A stretch of 60,000 nucleotides of DNA. Source: Nymphaea colorata (lineage: Eukaryota > Streptophyta > Magnoliopsida > Nymphaeales > Nymphaeaceae). Shown here in pieces: positions 31,254-44,420 of this stretch (the stretch's first letter is position 1; every line of letters starts with the position of its first letter). A program made the position numbers and the translations under genes. The notes beneath the pieces were generated by a model that saw nothing but the letters and a program-made list of their open reading frames with translations, ran no database searches and was not told where the DNA came from. The stretch is from positions 12,569,868 through 12,629,867 of the forward strand of contig NC_045150.1 in NCBI RefSeq assembly GCF_008831285.2. Direction: 5' to 3'.

Positions 31254-33617
31254 CTACAATCAAAACCAAAAATTTGGGTCTTCCACCATTTGCACCACTA
31301 ATGTTACAAAGTCTAGAATATATCCATGACCTTATACTACTGGTTGAAAAAAAAACTAATACAGCAACACCAGAACACCAAAATAGAAGATTTCATTTTT
31401 AATCAACCAGCAGCATGCAGCACCCTTGTATTAATGGAATCACAAGTCATAAACCATTGCCCACTTCATTTGGAAGAACCAGCCTCTAAGACCATATTGC
31501 ACAGCAGGCAAACCAACAAAACCACCTGTAAGGATCCAGTTAGAACATTATCAATGATGAATTCAAATGAATAAGTTAAGAAGATATAAGAAGTGAGAAC
31601 TACGTACTGCAACATTACAGGAAACATGAAGAAGAACTATAGACAAAACATGGTCAAGAAAATCAGAAATGAAATCATACCACGTCTAACCATGCAAATT
31701 GTATTTAGTTTTTCACTTACTCATGTATGCCATTTTATTCTGATTCACATCAGGGAAGGGGGTAAGGGTCTTCATGTTTTCTTCTTTTGTTGAGCTTGCA
31801 GTTCTTAAAATTTGAATTAAAAGATGTGCACCATTTACTATATCATGATTATTATCATTAGTTAAAAGCGCATAGGGTAATATGAATAAGCAAACCACTG
31901 CAAAAGGTCAACGCTATGCACTTAACCCAATCTGTCAGGAGCTGGCATATTATCTTTAATAACTAGCATATTTATGCCGAAAACTCTATCACCGTGTTCC
32001 CTCAAGAAATGTTGTAAACCTGTACATATTGGCTACTGATCCATATTTTATCATGCAGGGGAAACTCCACTCCATGGTGCTCCTCTGAAAGACTGAAACT
32101 ACTTCTGGCAGTGTAACCTACAATTTATCCGTGTATCTTACATTAAAGTACTATATGGACTATATATTATGTTACAGGTTTAAATTTTAAAAACTTTTTC
32201 TTTTTTCTGAAATTAGCAAACCCCCTCAGCACTTGAGGGTGAAGAGTAGATTCAAGGATAACATCATGCGCCGAAAATTGGGGCTTTCATAATTTTTGTT
32301 TAGGAATCTATTTCCAACCTCCAAATAAAAATTTTGAAGTTATATTTGACAGTCAAGTGTTAAACATAGAGTAAAGTTATTTCCTGCAGATAATGCTGAA
32401 ATATCAGTGACATTGGTACTCTAACTAAGCGAGACAGAAAAAAGAAGAAAAGAAAAGAAATATACATTCGGTTCAGCATGGGAAAGCTTCTGTCTTATAT
32501 ACTCCATAAGATCTGTAGATTATTTAGAAGAAAGGGAAACCCTTTTCCATGTAAAATTATAAAAATCTCTCTTCATTAACATATACAACCGTCATGTTAA
32601 ATAGATCCAAATGTACAGATACTTCTCTAACTCACATATAGAAGAAAGGAAGAAGGGACGGGAGGAAGGGAAGATATGCATAGACACACACACACGTATA
32701 TATGCACAAGAGAGGGAGAAAGACAGACGAAGAGAGAGACCACTACGCATGATTAGTTCATTGTTCATCTTTTTGTAAAGCTCGTTTTTGCAATTGTCTA
32801 ACTACTGCCGGTAATTTAATTTTCTTAAGCTTCAATTATTTGGGCATGCGATCCACATATGCAATTAAATTGCCATTTGAATGTGAAGCTGCAGCTTTAT
32901 TTTATAGTTTATCAACTTTTATATGACCTGTGATTTTTCATAAAAGTTTTCAGTTTACATGTCAATAATATTTGTGAACAAAATTTGGCAATTTACGATT
33001 TTTACAATGCATTATGTTACAATAGATAACTGTCGCCTTTTTATCTGCTTAGTACTTGTATGTGTATGCTATAAGGACCCTTCCATTCCTCAAATTGATT
33101 CGGATTATGTAAATTTGATTAGAGCAATAGAGAGATTGGTGTCTTATCCAAATGATCCCAATACAGCAAGCCCAAGTAGAACCCAAGAAAGAAGTGCAAA
33201 GATAGAAGATAATAACGTAATCAAACTAGGATCCGTATATCTATATTATAATTCAGACCTACAAACCCTAAAATCCCCTTAGCCCTAAATTAGACCAAGG
33301 TTGGTACGTAATCACTGTTCCGTACGGTGAAAATAAAAACAAAACAAAACCATCGTAAAGAAAGCACGAGAATCGCCATATTGCATAACACTTTCATAAT
33401 ACCGATATCCTCCGCCAAATTCAGGCGGAAGGAGGTCAATGAATCGGAACGAAAGGAGTAATCAATTGCAGTTCACCAAATTACGAAAAATCATACCCAG
33501 TGGAAAAATCATAATCCAGATATTAGTCAAAGGAGATCGAATTTTCTTCAATTCCCGACCAGTAATCAAAAGAGCAATTTCGATGTAAGGAAGTAGTGTC
33601 CGCAGCATGACCCATAC
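31254..33617 (-). other. HAC 5'UTR intron, 2.4 kb
   Basis: The donor AAG|GTATGG at 33,617 and acceptor TTGTAG at 31,254 bracket an intron upstream of the start codon. Long leader introns are common in plant regulatory genes. It contains a second copy of HAC intron 4 (about 32,377-32,765) and, on the plus strand, an unexplained open frame (32,959-33,282) whose last 75 codons have balanced composition but no recognised family. Confidence 0.65.
32377..32765. repeat. Second copy of HAC intron 4 within the 5'UTR intron
   Basis: Compared with 29,421-29,640, the same order of blocks occurs: TTCCTGCAGATAATGCTGAA, CATGTTAAA, CAAATGTACAG, a CTCACATATAGAAGAAAGG block, a GA/GGA-rich run, a CA microsatellite, GAGAGACCACTACGCATGAT. 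Both the acceptor side (CTGCAG) and donor side (GTGGTCTC, minus strand) are present, with only about 10-25 bases of exon at each edge. About 160 extra bases (32,403-32,565) are absent from the intron 4 copy. The orientation is the same. Confidence 0.8.
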
Positions 33618-33775
33618 CTTCACTTCTTCCCGAAGAGATCGCCGTCGGTGACCGAAGGGAAGCCCAGCCCGAAAACCGTCTACCGTGTCCTGCTTAGACG
33701 AGAGCGCGCCGGAGCGAGAAGACGGAGAACGCCCCCGTCGACGAGCCGAGCTCTTTTCTTATCGGAGACAGATCA
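33618..33775 (-). promoter_or_regulatory. HAC noncoding first exon and promoter-proximal region
   Basis: On the minus strand this GC-rich island reads into GATCTCTTCGGGAAGAAGTG and the donor AAG|GTATGG. It is the only GC-rich patch upstream of the gene, as expected for a plant housekeeping-type promoter and leader. The transcription start near 33,770 is an estimate; no clear TATA box was found. Confidence 0.55.
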
Positions 33776-36700
33776 TGGGTTCTCGACACAGAAAAACATG
33801 TCTTGACAATTAGACACACGTCATGAATAAGCCCCAAACTCTCTTCTGTCACGTCAGCTAAATTTTCCAGCATTTTCTGCATATCCCACCTGCAGTCATC
33901 ATTTGATTATAATGACAAAAAAAGACTCATTTTGCTCTCGTTTTCTGATACATGCCTATACTTTTCTCAAACAATGGACTTGCTTTTTCCACTTCCCCTT
34001 AACCTATGGTTAAAAATTTGATCAAACTTAACTTAAGCGTCAGCAATGCCTTTCTTACCAATACCACATGCCAAAATGTCCTTGCTGCAGGCACTCAAGC
34101 CCTAAACCTAAACTTTGGAGAATTGGTTCATTTGCATGATGAGGAATAGCTTCAAAATGTACAATATATAGTTTTTCCAAACTAGAATAGCAAAAAGATC
34201 ACAAAAATGGAATGGCATTCATCATATCACTCTGTGATAGATAGTGTTGTTTTAGGACATCAAGGTTTGATGGAGAAAAGAAAGGTCATAGTAAATTAGC
34301 TGAATCCTTAAAAAATTAAAGGTTCTTGAAACAACAACCAATTAACTTGAACTTGAATATGTATCATGTTTTTTACTTGAATCTTGTGTTCTTAAAATTT
34401 AGGATGAATTTATGTCATTTGTTTGAGAAGTGCAAAAGTTCTTAAGCAGACAAATTTTTTTTAAAAAAAAAAAACACATGATATATATAAATTTGAAAGT
34501 ATTTTTGGCCATTTTATATACCCTAATGGCATCCTAGTTCAAATTGATGTTTTACGATAAGTTGTTAGAAATGACTAGTGGAAAAAAGTTTAGGATCATT
34601 TATTCAGTAATATAAACTTATATTCATATTTTTATTAAACCTGGAGTTTCAATATGTTTTTGGAATTTCTATAATTCCAATAGCCATAATAAAAGTAACA
34701 ATCATAATTTTATCCGTATTTTTTCTTTTAACAACAAAATATAGAGCCAATATATGGACGATGAAAATAAATTTTATTCTTTCATCAAAATTCACTTGAT
34801 TCATTTAATCCAAGTTTCAAAAAATGCACTTGATCCATGAATTTTCTTCTAAAACTATCCAACTTATGAGAAATTAATAATCTACCCCAAACTTATTCAG
34901 ATTGTCAAATACAACATTAACCTTGGCATGATGAGGGAAGTTATGTTTTACTCAAATTGCAATTAAATTGACAATTGTTGTGTGGTCAATTTCAATTTTA
35001 CATAGATACTAATGTCCTTTGAATGCCTAAAAAATAAAAGTTGGTAACAGTTCTACTTCAATGGATAATATGATCAAGGATGGAAATACCAATTGCTACA
35101 AAATTGAAATGAGTATCTTAAGTAATTATAAAATAATTATTATTGGCATAAAAAAAAGCACGATACAATTTTGACCTCCAAAATAAATTATCATTGTCCA
35201 TCTAAATAAACAAATAAATCAACTTTCATGTCCAGTATCATAATTATAATAATAATGACAGTCTCAATAGAAGTGTCTTATTAGTTTGTTGTCACTGCAT
35301 TTGCTAATATCCATCAAACCATATAGGCAAAATCAGTTTATTTCATCATTTATTTTGTTCAAAATTAATTAAAAACCAATTCCAACAAGAATTTATTAAT
35401 TTATCAACTTATGGGAAAACTATATCTAGTCAATATCATTTTGGTGTTGAATCAATTAATGTACAAAATCAGCTTTGATTATAATAGCTAAAAAGGGCAT
35501 CTGAACTTTAGTTTGAGACTTCTCATAACGGCCATATAAAATATATAAGTAGCATCTAACATTTAATTTGTGACCTCTTATTACAACATTATAAAATATA
35601 TAAGTAGCCTTATGAATTGTTTACACAATTGATAAAATTTGATGAACAAAAATGAACTATTGAATACTAGATTCTAAAAAATTTCTAAATTATAAAGTTA
35701 TGTCACATAATGTAAATATGTGTTCAGTAGTTGATTTACTTTGTTTTTCTTAGTAAAGGTGAATATATTTTACGTTCATGTAAATGGTAGTTTTTCCTCT
35801 CATAAATTTATGTATTTTATGATATGTTCATACAACTTGTGCATAAATGTCAATTAAACAAATAACAATAATAATAACAAGTACATAAGTAGTGGCTAAC
35901 AAAAGAAAATTTGATGTGAAAAATGTACACAATAGTTGAATTGGCAAAGTCAATGACAAAAAACTTGGTTGACACAAGCAACCCAATTTTCTTACTATGC
36001 CAACTATCCTTTTAACTAATTAGTATCACTACTTAACCAAGTGTATGTCTCAATTTATGCATGACAGTTATATGTTGTATTATAGAGTCTATCTATGTGC
36101 ATTCATTCATAATGACACTTAAATAAGATATATCTAATAAACTTTATGTGGTTATATGGGTGACATGTAGAGTTTTTCAAACACTGCGAAACTTGAGTGG
36201 TGCATAACTTCTCATTCTTTTTTTTTTGTTTCATGGTCTTTATTATCACATAAAGTCTTAGTTATGCATCACCAGATTAGACATGACAAAATAAAAATAT
36301 TATAAATTCAATACACTAGTATTCATGATTTTTCATTAATAACATTTTATCCATATAATAAAATTAATTGGCTTGAGATAATATTATAACATGTTGAATA
36401 TAATCTTTTACAAAAGCAACTATGTAGAATGACATTTGTGTCCTAAAATATATCAATCAAAACACATATCATTTTTTACCTACGGAAAAATAAATTTAAA
36501 TGATTTAAAATATACATATTTAATGGAATTTTTTTTACCTCACTATTTATCTTTACACACACATACATATAAAGGGGTTCGTGATTAAAACATGACAATG
36601 GATGACTTTTCAATGACAAATGATGTTTAATCAAAAAGTTATAGATCTTAAATTTCTTGATTTACTGAAAGAAAAATGGAATGTTAATAGACATGTTATT

Positions 36701-38330
36701 ACTGTTTGTAAAACTTTTTATTACAATAATTTCAATGCATTTAAAAATATTGAATTCTTATGTGCAATTAAGGGTTTTTATTTGAATATCAATAGAATAA
36801 GATAAACTCAAAAGAAATTGTTGTTATTAAACTAAACTTAAACAAGGTCAAATAATCCAATGTAGTGTTTATTCTTCATAAATTTCTTCTTACTGTATGC
36901 AAATCTATATTTGAGAAAATTTGACCCCAAGTTTCTCCCTTCTATCCAAGCAAAGTCATAACATAATGCATTGTCTTTTTAACAACTGTGTAAATTTTGT
37001 TTTTTGCAAAAAAGTACTTTAAGATACGGTTAAATACGAATAATATATATTATGTAAAGAAGTGTTCAAAAAAACATCATGTTCTTATTCAAGGGAATAA
37101 GTTTTGATAATGTATAGCGTTTCTTTGCTAAACTTAAAGCCCACATGTTAACAACATACATAGTGCTTTGAGTATTTTTATATAGTTTGATAAACAAACA
37201 TGTTGAATTATTGTTTTGCATATTTCTCCCTCTTGTTAGTTTACACAATTTAAAACTTAAGATTCAAAATTTCAAATCACAACCTAGTGATAGAAAAAAT
37301 GAATATCTTGGGTAATAATGATGTTTTATATTTGAATGTTTTGAATCAAATTTTCACATTTTGTTGTTATTCAAGGAAATCACAAGGAGTGTTTTCTCGT
37401 CTCACATTGTCAAATACCAAATTAAACTTAAAAAATATAAAGTAAATTGCTATTGACAATATATACACATAAAATAAAAATAATGTCTATTTCATGACAC
37501 ATTTATGTAAGTACAAAGTTCAACGCATGTAAAGTTTGAGTATTTTGGTATCTCTAACTACCATTATTGGGTTAAGTTTAAACAAATGTTTGCATCTCTA
37601 AAATTTATATTTATTTTTTGAGTGCTTCATAAATATAGAATTTTATTTTTGAAATGAGAGAGAAAAATACTCTCTGTCGGTATGAGGATTGACCATAAAG
37701 AAAGATACTTTCCGTCGGTATGAGGATTGACCATTCTCGTGCCTTTACTGAAGGTAACCAATCGAGGGGCTATATTTATTATTGATGCATTTCGTTTTGC
37801 TTAAACATCTTTTTTATTTCAAATGTGATGTGTTGTTTGAAGAAAATGTTGAAGATTTGACGTTTTAAATTTTTGAAAAAATTTTGAAGAATCATTTAAG
37901 AGTATAAACCATTTTGATTTAGGTGATTTTGAATTGACAAATATTTACAAGTATTATGTGGAAACCTTCAGAAGATAATATGAGTATTTTGAAGATCAAT
38001 TTTTGAAGTCGATTTAGTGTTCTCTTAAGAACTTATTTGATTACTATATACCTAAAGCTCCATCTCATAGTATGAGTGTATTGACCTTATATGATTGAAA
38101 GCAAATTATTCATTCATACCATAACTCATTTAAAAGCATTCTTACCATCACATATATCTAAGTTCTCTATTTTTATTTATGTAATTATCGTAAATATTCT
38201 TATGAAGAATTTTTCTTTTTTGAAAAGGAAATGAGGTTGTAGACCATCAAACATGATTCTGATATTGAGTCATTACTTCAGTTTTGGTCTTGGTGAAGCC
38301 CATAAATAAAAAGTTGAAGTCTTATATCTC
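33776..38330. other. Gene-poor AT-rich intergenic DNA
   Basis: Very AT-rich and without a supported gene or RNA. A short direct repeat, CGGTATGAGGATTGACCAT, occurs at about 37,678 and 37,715. Otherwise nothing was recognised. Confidence 0.55.
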
Positions 38331-38467
38331 GAGAGAGGAATATTCAAAATAATGGAAGAAAGAAAAAAAAATGTTAATCCAAGAGGAATAAGGAGAAAGA
38401 GAAAGATATTTGAAAATCAGGAAAGGAAAAAATTTTAAGGAGACAGAGAAATACATATACATATACG

Positions 38468-38502
<35 letters not shown>

Positions 38503-38601
38503 GAAAACTCATGAAAGGAAAGTATTAGATCGAATGAAGAGAAAGAATAAGATTTTAGAAAGAGAGAGAGAATAAGTTTTTAGAGAGGGAAAGATAAAGG
38601 A

Positions 38602-38638
<37 letters not shown>

Positions 38639-41150
38639 TTTATATGAAAGTTTGTAAAAGAAAATATTAACTCGAAAAGAAAAATAAAAGATTGTCATGA
38701 GAAAAATGAAATACACATATATATTTATTTATACGTATATAAAAATTTGTAAAAGAATATGTTCAATCATAAAGAGATGAGAACAAATAAATAACATGTA
38801 TATACACATATGTTTTTATGAAATTTGAAATCAAGAAATAACTTGAAAAATATCTGATTTGATTTTTCTATGTAGGTTAGATGGGAACTTGGGCTGATGA
38901 AAGAGCCTAAACTAAGTCTCAAAGACTTCACTGAAGAGGGCTCTTGTTTTCATTTTTTTTTTTTGAAAACATGATTCAAATAATTGTAAATGCGAGCATA
39001 AAATAATAATCATTTATTCCACCATCGGATTTGAAAAAAAATCAAATATACATGAAATGAAGAACAACGTAAGAAATCTCTCATTGGGATTCCTAGTCGA
39101 GTAATTAAGAGAAAAACTAAATGCGAGAATGTTATGAATATGTATTTTAACATATACACATTCGTGAAGAGCTTTCATGGGTTGGATAAATTTCAACATT
39201 AAAATCAATGTAATAATGAAAAAAGCTCAACCCAAATGCTGATTATTACCATTCATTTGCATATTAATTAAAAAAAAGTTGGGCTACCATGCATGAACAT
39301 CATCTTAAACATGAAAAATGAAGTAATCAATGTAAGAAGCATATTTCAGAGATAAATAAAAAAATAGAATTTTTTCGCCTTGGTCGTACTCTCAGTGCAT
39401 TCAAAAGTAGATAGAGAATCTTTAAACTTTTCTTATATGGCCATAAGAAGGTGGCAAAGGGAAATGAAAATACATAGAAATGAGAGGAGCACTACATACC
39501 TCCAATGGAAATTATTTTAGAAATGATTCTCCTTCTTCGGATGATCCTAGGGTTTCTTTGAGGGAAGCTCCAATATGTTAAGGATATTTCTTCAAAAGGT
39601 CTTTTGGTTCTCCATTGAAAAAAGTTGGAAGTTGGAGAAACTTATTCCTAAGGTTGGAGAAGAAAAAGATGATGGATGAAAGGAGGGAAATTGAGAGAGA
39701 GTTGAGAAAAATTATAAGTCTTCAAGTGAGAAAATACTAGAGATTTCTCATAGGGAGAAGATTGTGAGGATATCTATAAGAAATTTTAGTCAAACCTCAA
39801 AATTTGAATCTTTTTTACCCTTAGCCTACAAATACCCATTTGGGGTGTGGTGAGGGCTAATGCTCATGCATCTGACCCAAAACCATCCCCAAGGGAGAGG
39901 TTTTCTACCTAAAGAAGGGTTTGCGCAGCACGCAGGCCCTGCCTCAGCATGGCCATAGGCGCATGACCATGATTAGCTGCACGCGCACATGGCAGCGTGC
40001 CGGGTTTGTGTGAGGGGCGGAATACTTTCCTTATTGGCTTGTTTTAGACCAATAAGAGGTGACTTTGGCCGCCCTCACCTCCAAGGAGTCCCACTGATAA
40101 AAAATATATAAAAATTATTTTTTTTAAATGTATATTTTAGAGGGTAAAAAGGTATTTTGTTAAGAATGGGGCTAATTCCATTTTGAGTGATTATGGACTC
40201 GTTTTAGATCTGGATCAAGTTAACTTGGTCACTGATGCATTCTAGTTTATGCCCGAGGCTTGGATCAAGGATTAGGTGAGTGGTTTAAACTCAAAACACA
40301 TTTTTGGTGTGATAATAAGACACAAAAACAAGGGGAATATTCGTCCATTCACATGTGATGCTCGATAGCATCAAAATTTGTTGTTTTGATATCGACTTTG
40401 GATTTTGATTTTGAAATTCTCGATTTGGATCTAGACTTTGATTTTGGATCTAATTTAAATTTGAGAACATCTTTATGGGTCTGTTTTCCCATTTTGGACT
40501 TAATTTCATTTGTGGGGGTTTAGGTACGGACTTTGGCTTTGTATTTTGGATCAAGATCTACATTTTAGATCTAGAATTTGGATTTGAATCTTGGTCTAAA
40601 GTTGGATGTTAGACTTGAATCTTGCATTTGGACCTAGATATGGGTCTACAGATTTGTTTTGGATCGAGTAATCATTAATTGGACTTAGGTATGGATATAG
40701 AAGTTTATTTTGGGCCTAGGGTTTGGCTCATGTCTAAAATTAGATCCAAATCATTGTAAACATGGTTGGATTAACTGAGAATCTTGTTTGAGTAACACAG
40801 TCTTTTGGAAAAAATTGAGGTGATAACAGATGCTCCTCTTTGCTACTAAGCAAGCGCATGCCGCGCTTAGTGGCAAAGATAAGCACTCCAGGATTTTTCA
40901 AACAAAACATGTTTGAAGTGACATTTTTTCATATTGAAACACCTCAACAACCTAAAGCTTCATATGCTAAAACCACAAATAAGGGTAAGAAAAGCCAAGC
41001 AAACCTTGAAGAGGGTCATTTTTTGTTGTTGTCTGATATTCCTATCCATGTGAAAACAATAACACAATCTCTAAAACTACTCAACACATTCAAGCTTCAC
41101 AAATATTGGAAGAAATGCACGATTCAGGTGGAATACATAGCTATTTGATT
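38331..41150. other. Repeat-like intergenic stretch, purine-rich then TTTGGATCTAGA-type units
   Basis: 38,330-38,720 is purine-rich, with CA/TA microsatellites at 38,466-38,502 and 38,606-38,636. 39,840-40,080 is GC-richer. 40,380-40,760 consists of loosely repeated TTTTGGATCTAGA-like units. A near-perfect 15-bp inverted repeat lies at 40,837-40,879. This looks like remnants of a large LTR element, but no PBS, LTR pair or coding domain could be found. Confidence 0.35.
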
Positions 41151-42299
41151 TATTATAAGATGATAACAAGCCCACTACCGTCCTCTCACTTGAACCAAGG
41201 TGCCACTATATTGGCTGGTTTGTAAAACCACAAGGCTCAAGGATAAATTCATGTTCTCCCTTCTATTTTACACAATAATGACAATTTGTTTGATCATATG
41301 TGTGTTTGTTATTACTTGTGCCAACTGATTGCTTCTTTAATATATGATATTGTCATGCACATACTTGTTTGATTGTAAAATCTCATATAAGAAGGTATGT
41401 CTTATGATAAAGAGAATATTGTGGAACTTATATCGGAGCTTGTGTTCATATTTATCTTTTTTTGTATAAACAATTGGATCATTGTAGACAAATTTTTCAT
41501 CCAGTTAGGGATACTAGATTTCTCTTTGTATGTGAATAATTATCTCTTCTTGTTCTTCTTCACCAAGACTTAACTAGCTCTCATCACAATCAACATGCAT
41601 GACCACATTCGTGCTCAATCGTGCATCATTGGAAAAAATATGCCCCATGTGAAGGCATATGAAGTAACATTATCCACCACCAAAATTTGCCTTCAAACAC
41701 ATATGTGCAACACATGTAAGGGCTTTTAAATAAGAATGAAAACAAAGTTTTCCTTGTGAGTAGGATATAACCTTGTCTATTTAAATCAAATTGGGTAAAT
41801 ACTGTATGGATCATTTAAATACTGTATGGATTGTTTAACCAATGTCTATTTTATTACTGATATTAGGGATTATAAAAATTAGTATTATAAAAATATTCAA
41901 TAATTAATTTTTATACGTAAATAGCATGGAAGAATTCTCTCTCTCTCTCTCTATCTGTTTCTTTTTTGAAGTTTTTTTATGAGTATGATGTGAGTGTATG
42001 TCTCTAGTTAATAGAGTCAGCCCAGTCTGGCCCCGCCCAGTGTCCAACCTTATCGATGAAAACTCAGTTCCAAAGGAAGCTCTGGAAGACAACACCTTCA
42101 CCGTCCAGTTTATAGGCATCAACTCCAAGCAGAGCGCCAACAAAAAACTGAAGGTCACAAGACACGCAGAACAGAACATGCGTGTCCTGTTTAATGACTT
42201 TTTTCGTCAAATGCCATCCATAGTACAAGACGGACACGATGGACAATGGAACAAGGGTATAAATAACTCCCTGTTCCAGGATGGTCCAAGATAACCCTT
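41151..42299. other. Intergenic DNA, no gene recognised
   Basis: A short tandem repeat (AAATACTGTATGGAT, twice) lies near 41,796-41,831 and a CT microsatellite at 41,938-41,952. A 98-codon plus-strand frame at 41,998-42,294 has no family match. Confidence 0.45.
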
Positions 42300-44420
42300 G
42301 AAACAGCGCAGAACAAGACACTCGTCTCCCGCCCCCGACTTGTCCTCGAGTCGAACTCAGCCCTTTCTCCTTCTCTCGTTCTCCTCCTGCTTTCTCCATC
42401 TCTCTTTCTCCTCCATTTCTCCCCCTTCTCTCTTCTGAGTCTCCTCCTCGCCCACTGCTCTAAGCTCCTTTGCTCTCTTCCTCCATTCCATCAATCGACG
42501 GTTTTGCTTCATCCATTCCATCGACAACGGGTCATGCGATCACCTTCATTGCTGCAAGGAGCTCCATTGCTATGAATAACTTTTTTCAGGTGAGGTCCGG
42601 CTTTCATTTTTCTCTCTTTCTCTTGTTTTCTCCCTTGCTCCTTCCCTCTATTTGTCCCTGATTTGTACTAACTAGGGTTTTTGCTCCTTTACATCGATTT
42701 GAGGTCCTTTTCTCTTTCTTTCTCTCGCTGTCTCTCTCCCTTCCTCCCTGCATCTATCCATGCCATTGAAATGGTGAATTTTTTATGGCATCCTTGAAAC
42801 ACCATTGAAAAACATATTTGTGTGCTTATATTTTTCTTCCCGTCGCACTCTTTCTTATGAGCCTACAAGGCCAAGCATTTTTTAAGGGCATCCTCTCTGT
42901 ACTGTTACCAAGAATATGACTAGCAGAGCAATGCACTTGTTAGGTTTTTTGTCTGTTGTTACTCTGTAAATTCATTAGCCACAGATGAAGTGTTTGCTGA
43001 AATTCTTAAAAGACTTACGTTTGTATTTTAGTTCATCTGGTCCACATTGCAAGTTGTAAACAAATTTGGTATGTTCCTTCTCAATCATTTTGCCACCTCA
43101 TGTTTGCAACCAAAAAAAAAAATTTGGAACATGTTATCTAACCAAAACCATAGCTTGAGAAGCCAGTTGCAGCTCCCGCGGACCTTCAATCTTCCAAAAG
43201 GGGTGGAAAGAATCACCTGATTTTCATACTTTTTTTTTTGTAATGGAAATAACAAAAGTGATCACGAAATCATCTTGGTTAAGATTTTCTAGAAACAGGG
43301 ATCTTCAATAGCGGCATATGAAAGGATGAGGAAATGTGGGTAGCTGCAGTCGTTTAGTCTCCAAACCTACGGTGGTTACTCTCTTTCCTAAAGAAAGTAG
43401 ATACCTATGAACAGATCTTGGTGGTACACCCTTTTCTATAAATTTTATCAATTATTATATGATTCAGCTTTGGTTCAGAAGCATACGAACCTTAATTTAT
43501 GCTTTAAGCAAGTTGTGCTTCTCACTATTTTTCATTTTCACTCGGAAAGAAACCCTTAAACCTTACTATTGTGATATATATATATTCTAATTTGTTGGTT
43601 GTTGGATGTTGTTATATGGTAAAGGATTAAAACTCTGTTACTGAAATGCACTGATGGTTTATATTCTTTTAGCAACAGTTTTTGATACTTTTAATGGCAA
43701 TTTTTTTTTTACTTTTAATATATTTGAATCTTCCTATATGTGGAAATGAAGACTACATCCTGCTCCCTTGATGTTCTTTTATGAGAGCAGGCTTCTCTTG
43801 TAGTCATTGATACGCTTATGTAGGCTTTGTTTCAAGTTTGAATTCCCATGTCTCTTGTAGTCATTGATACGCTTATGTAGGCTTTGTTTCAAGTTTGAAT
43901 TCCCATGTTGATAGGCCATTTGTCATTGCTCGATCATACATCATTGAGTTGGTATGTGTTTACTAATTATTTTGTGCTGCAGAAAAAAGAAGAACTTGAT
44001 TGTGGCTTTGCACGAGTCATCTGTTACCTCAACACAGTTTATTTTCGGATCCCAATTTAAATTCCTAACCAACAAATTTCACATTTGAAGCTTATTTTTC
44101 CATTCCATCTTAATTTCCAATTGGTGGTTGTAATAAAGATTGTTCTGTTGTAGTTGGTGAAGGAGCTTCTGCAAGAAGTGAAAAGGGTGTGTCCAAAGAG
44201 TGCTGCCAAATGTCAATTGTTTTTCGTTTTTTATTTTTCTCTTTCACTTGTATTATAGTTAGAAATAGAGCAGACACAGCGAGCAACATGGATTTATAAA
44301 TGTTATCGACAAATATTATTCAAAGCCTGTAAAGATTGAAGGCAAAGTTGCTGCCACTCTTGACAGAAGCTGGCCATATAATGGTTCTGTCGAAATTGAA
44401 ATGGATGGACAGTAGAGGTG
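42300..44420 (+). other. Possible transcribed unit, not identified
   Basis: A 300-base pyrimidine-rich block (42,350-42,660) looks like a plant 5' leader. It carries a good donor CAG|GTGAGG at about 42,589. Downstream, a stretch at 44,323-44,415 is open and ends IEGKVAATLDRSWPYNGSVE plus a few residues before TAG. I cannot connect these into one frame or name a family. It could be a decayed gene, a noncoding RNA or chance. Confidence 0.25.
43794..43907. repeat. Perfect 57-bp tandem duplication
   Basis: The unit starting TCTCTTGTAGTCATTGATAC at 43,794 is repeated without a mismatch from 43,851. Perfect identity indicates a recent event. Confidence 0.95.

Noticed and set aside
40840-41148. 102-codon plus-strand frame in repeat-like DNA
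   Set aside because: No recognisable family, and the first codons are part of a hairpin. Possibly a piece of an old element, but not supportable as a gene.
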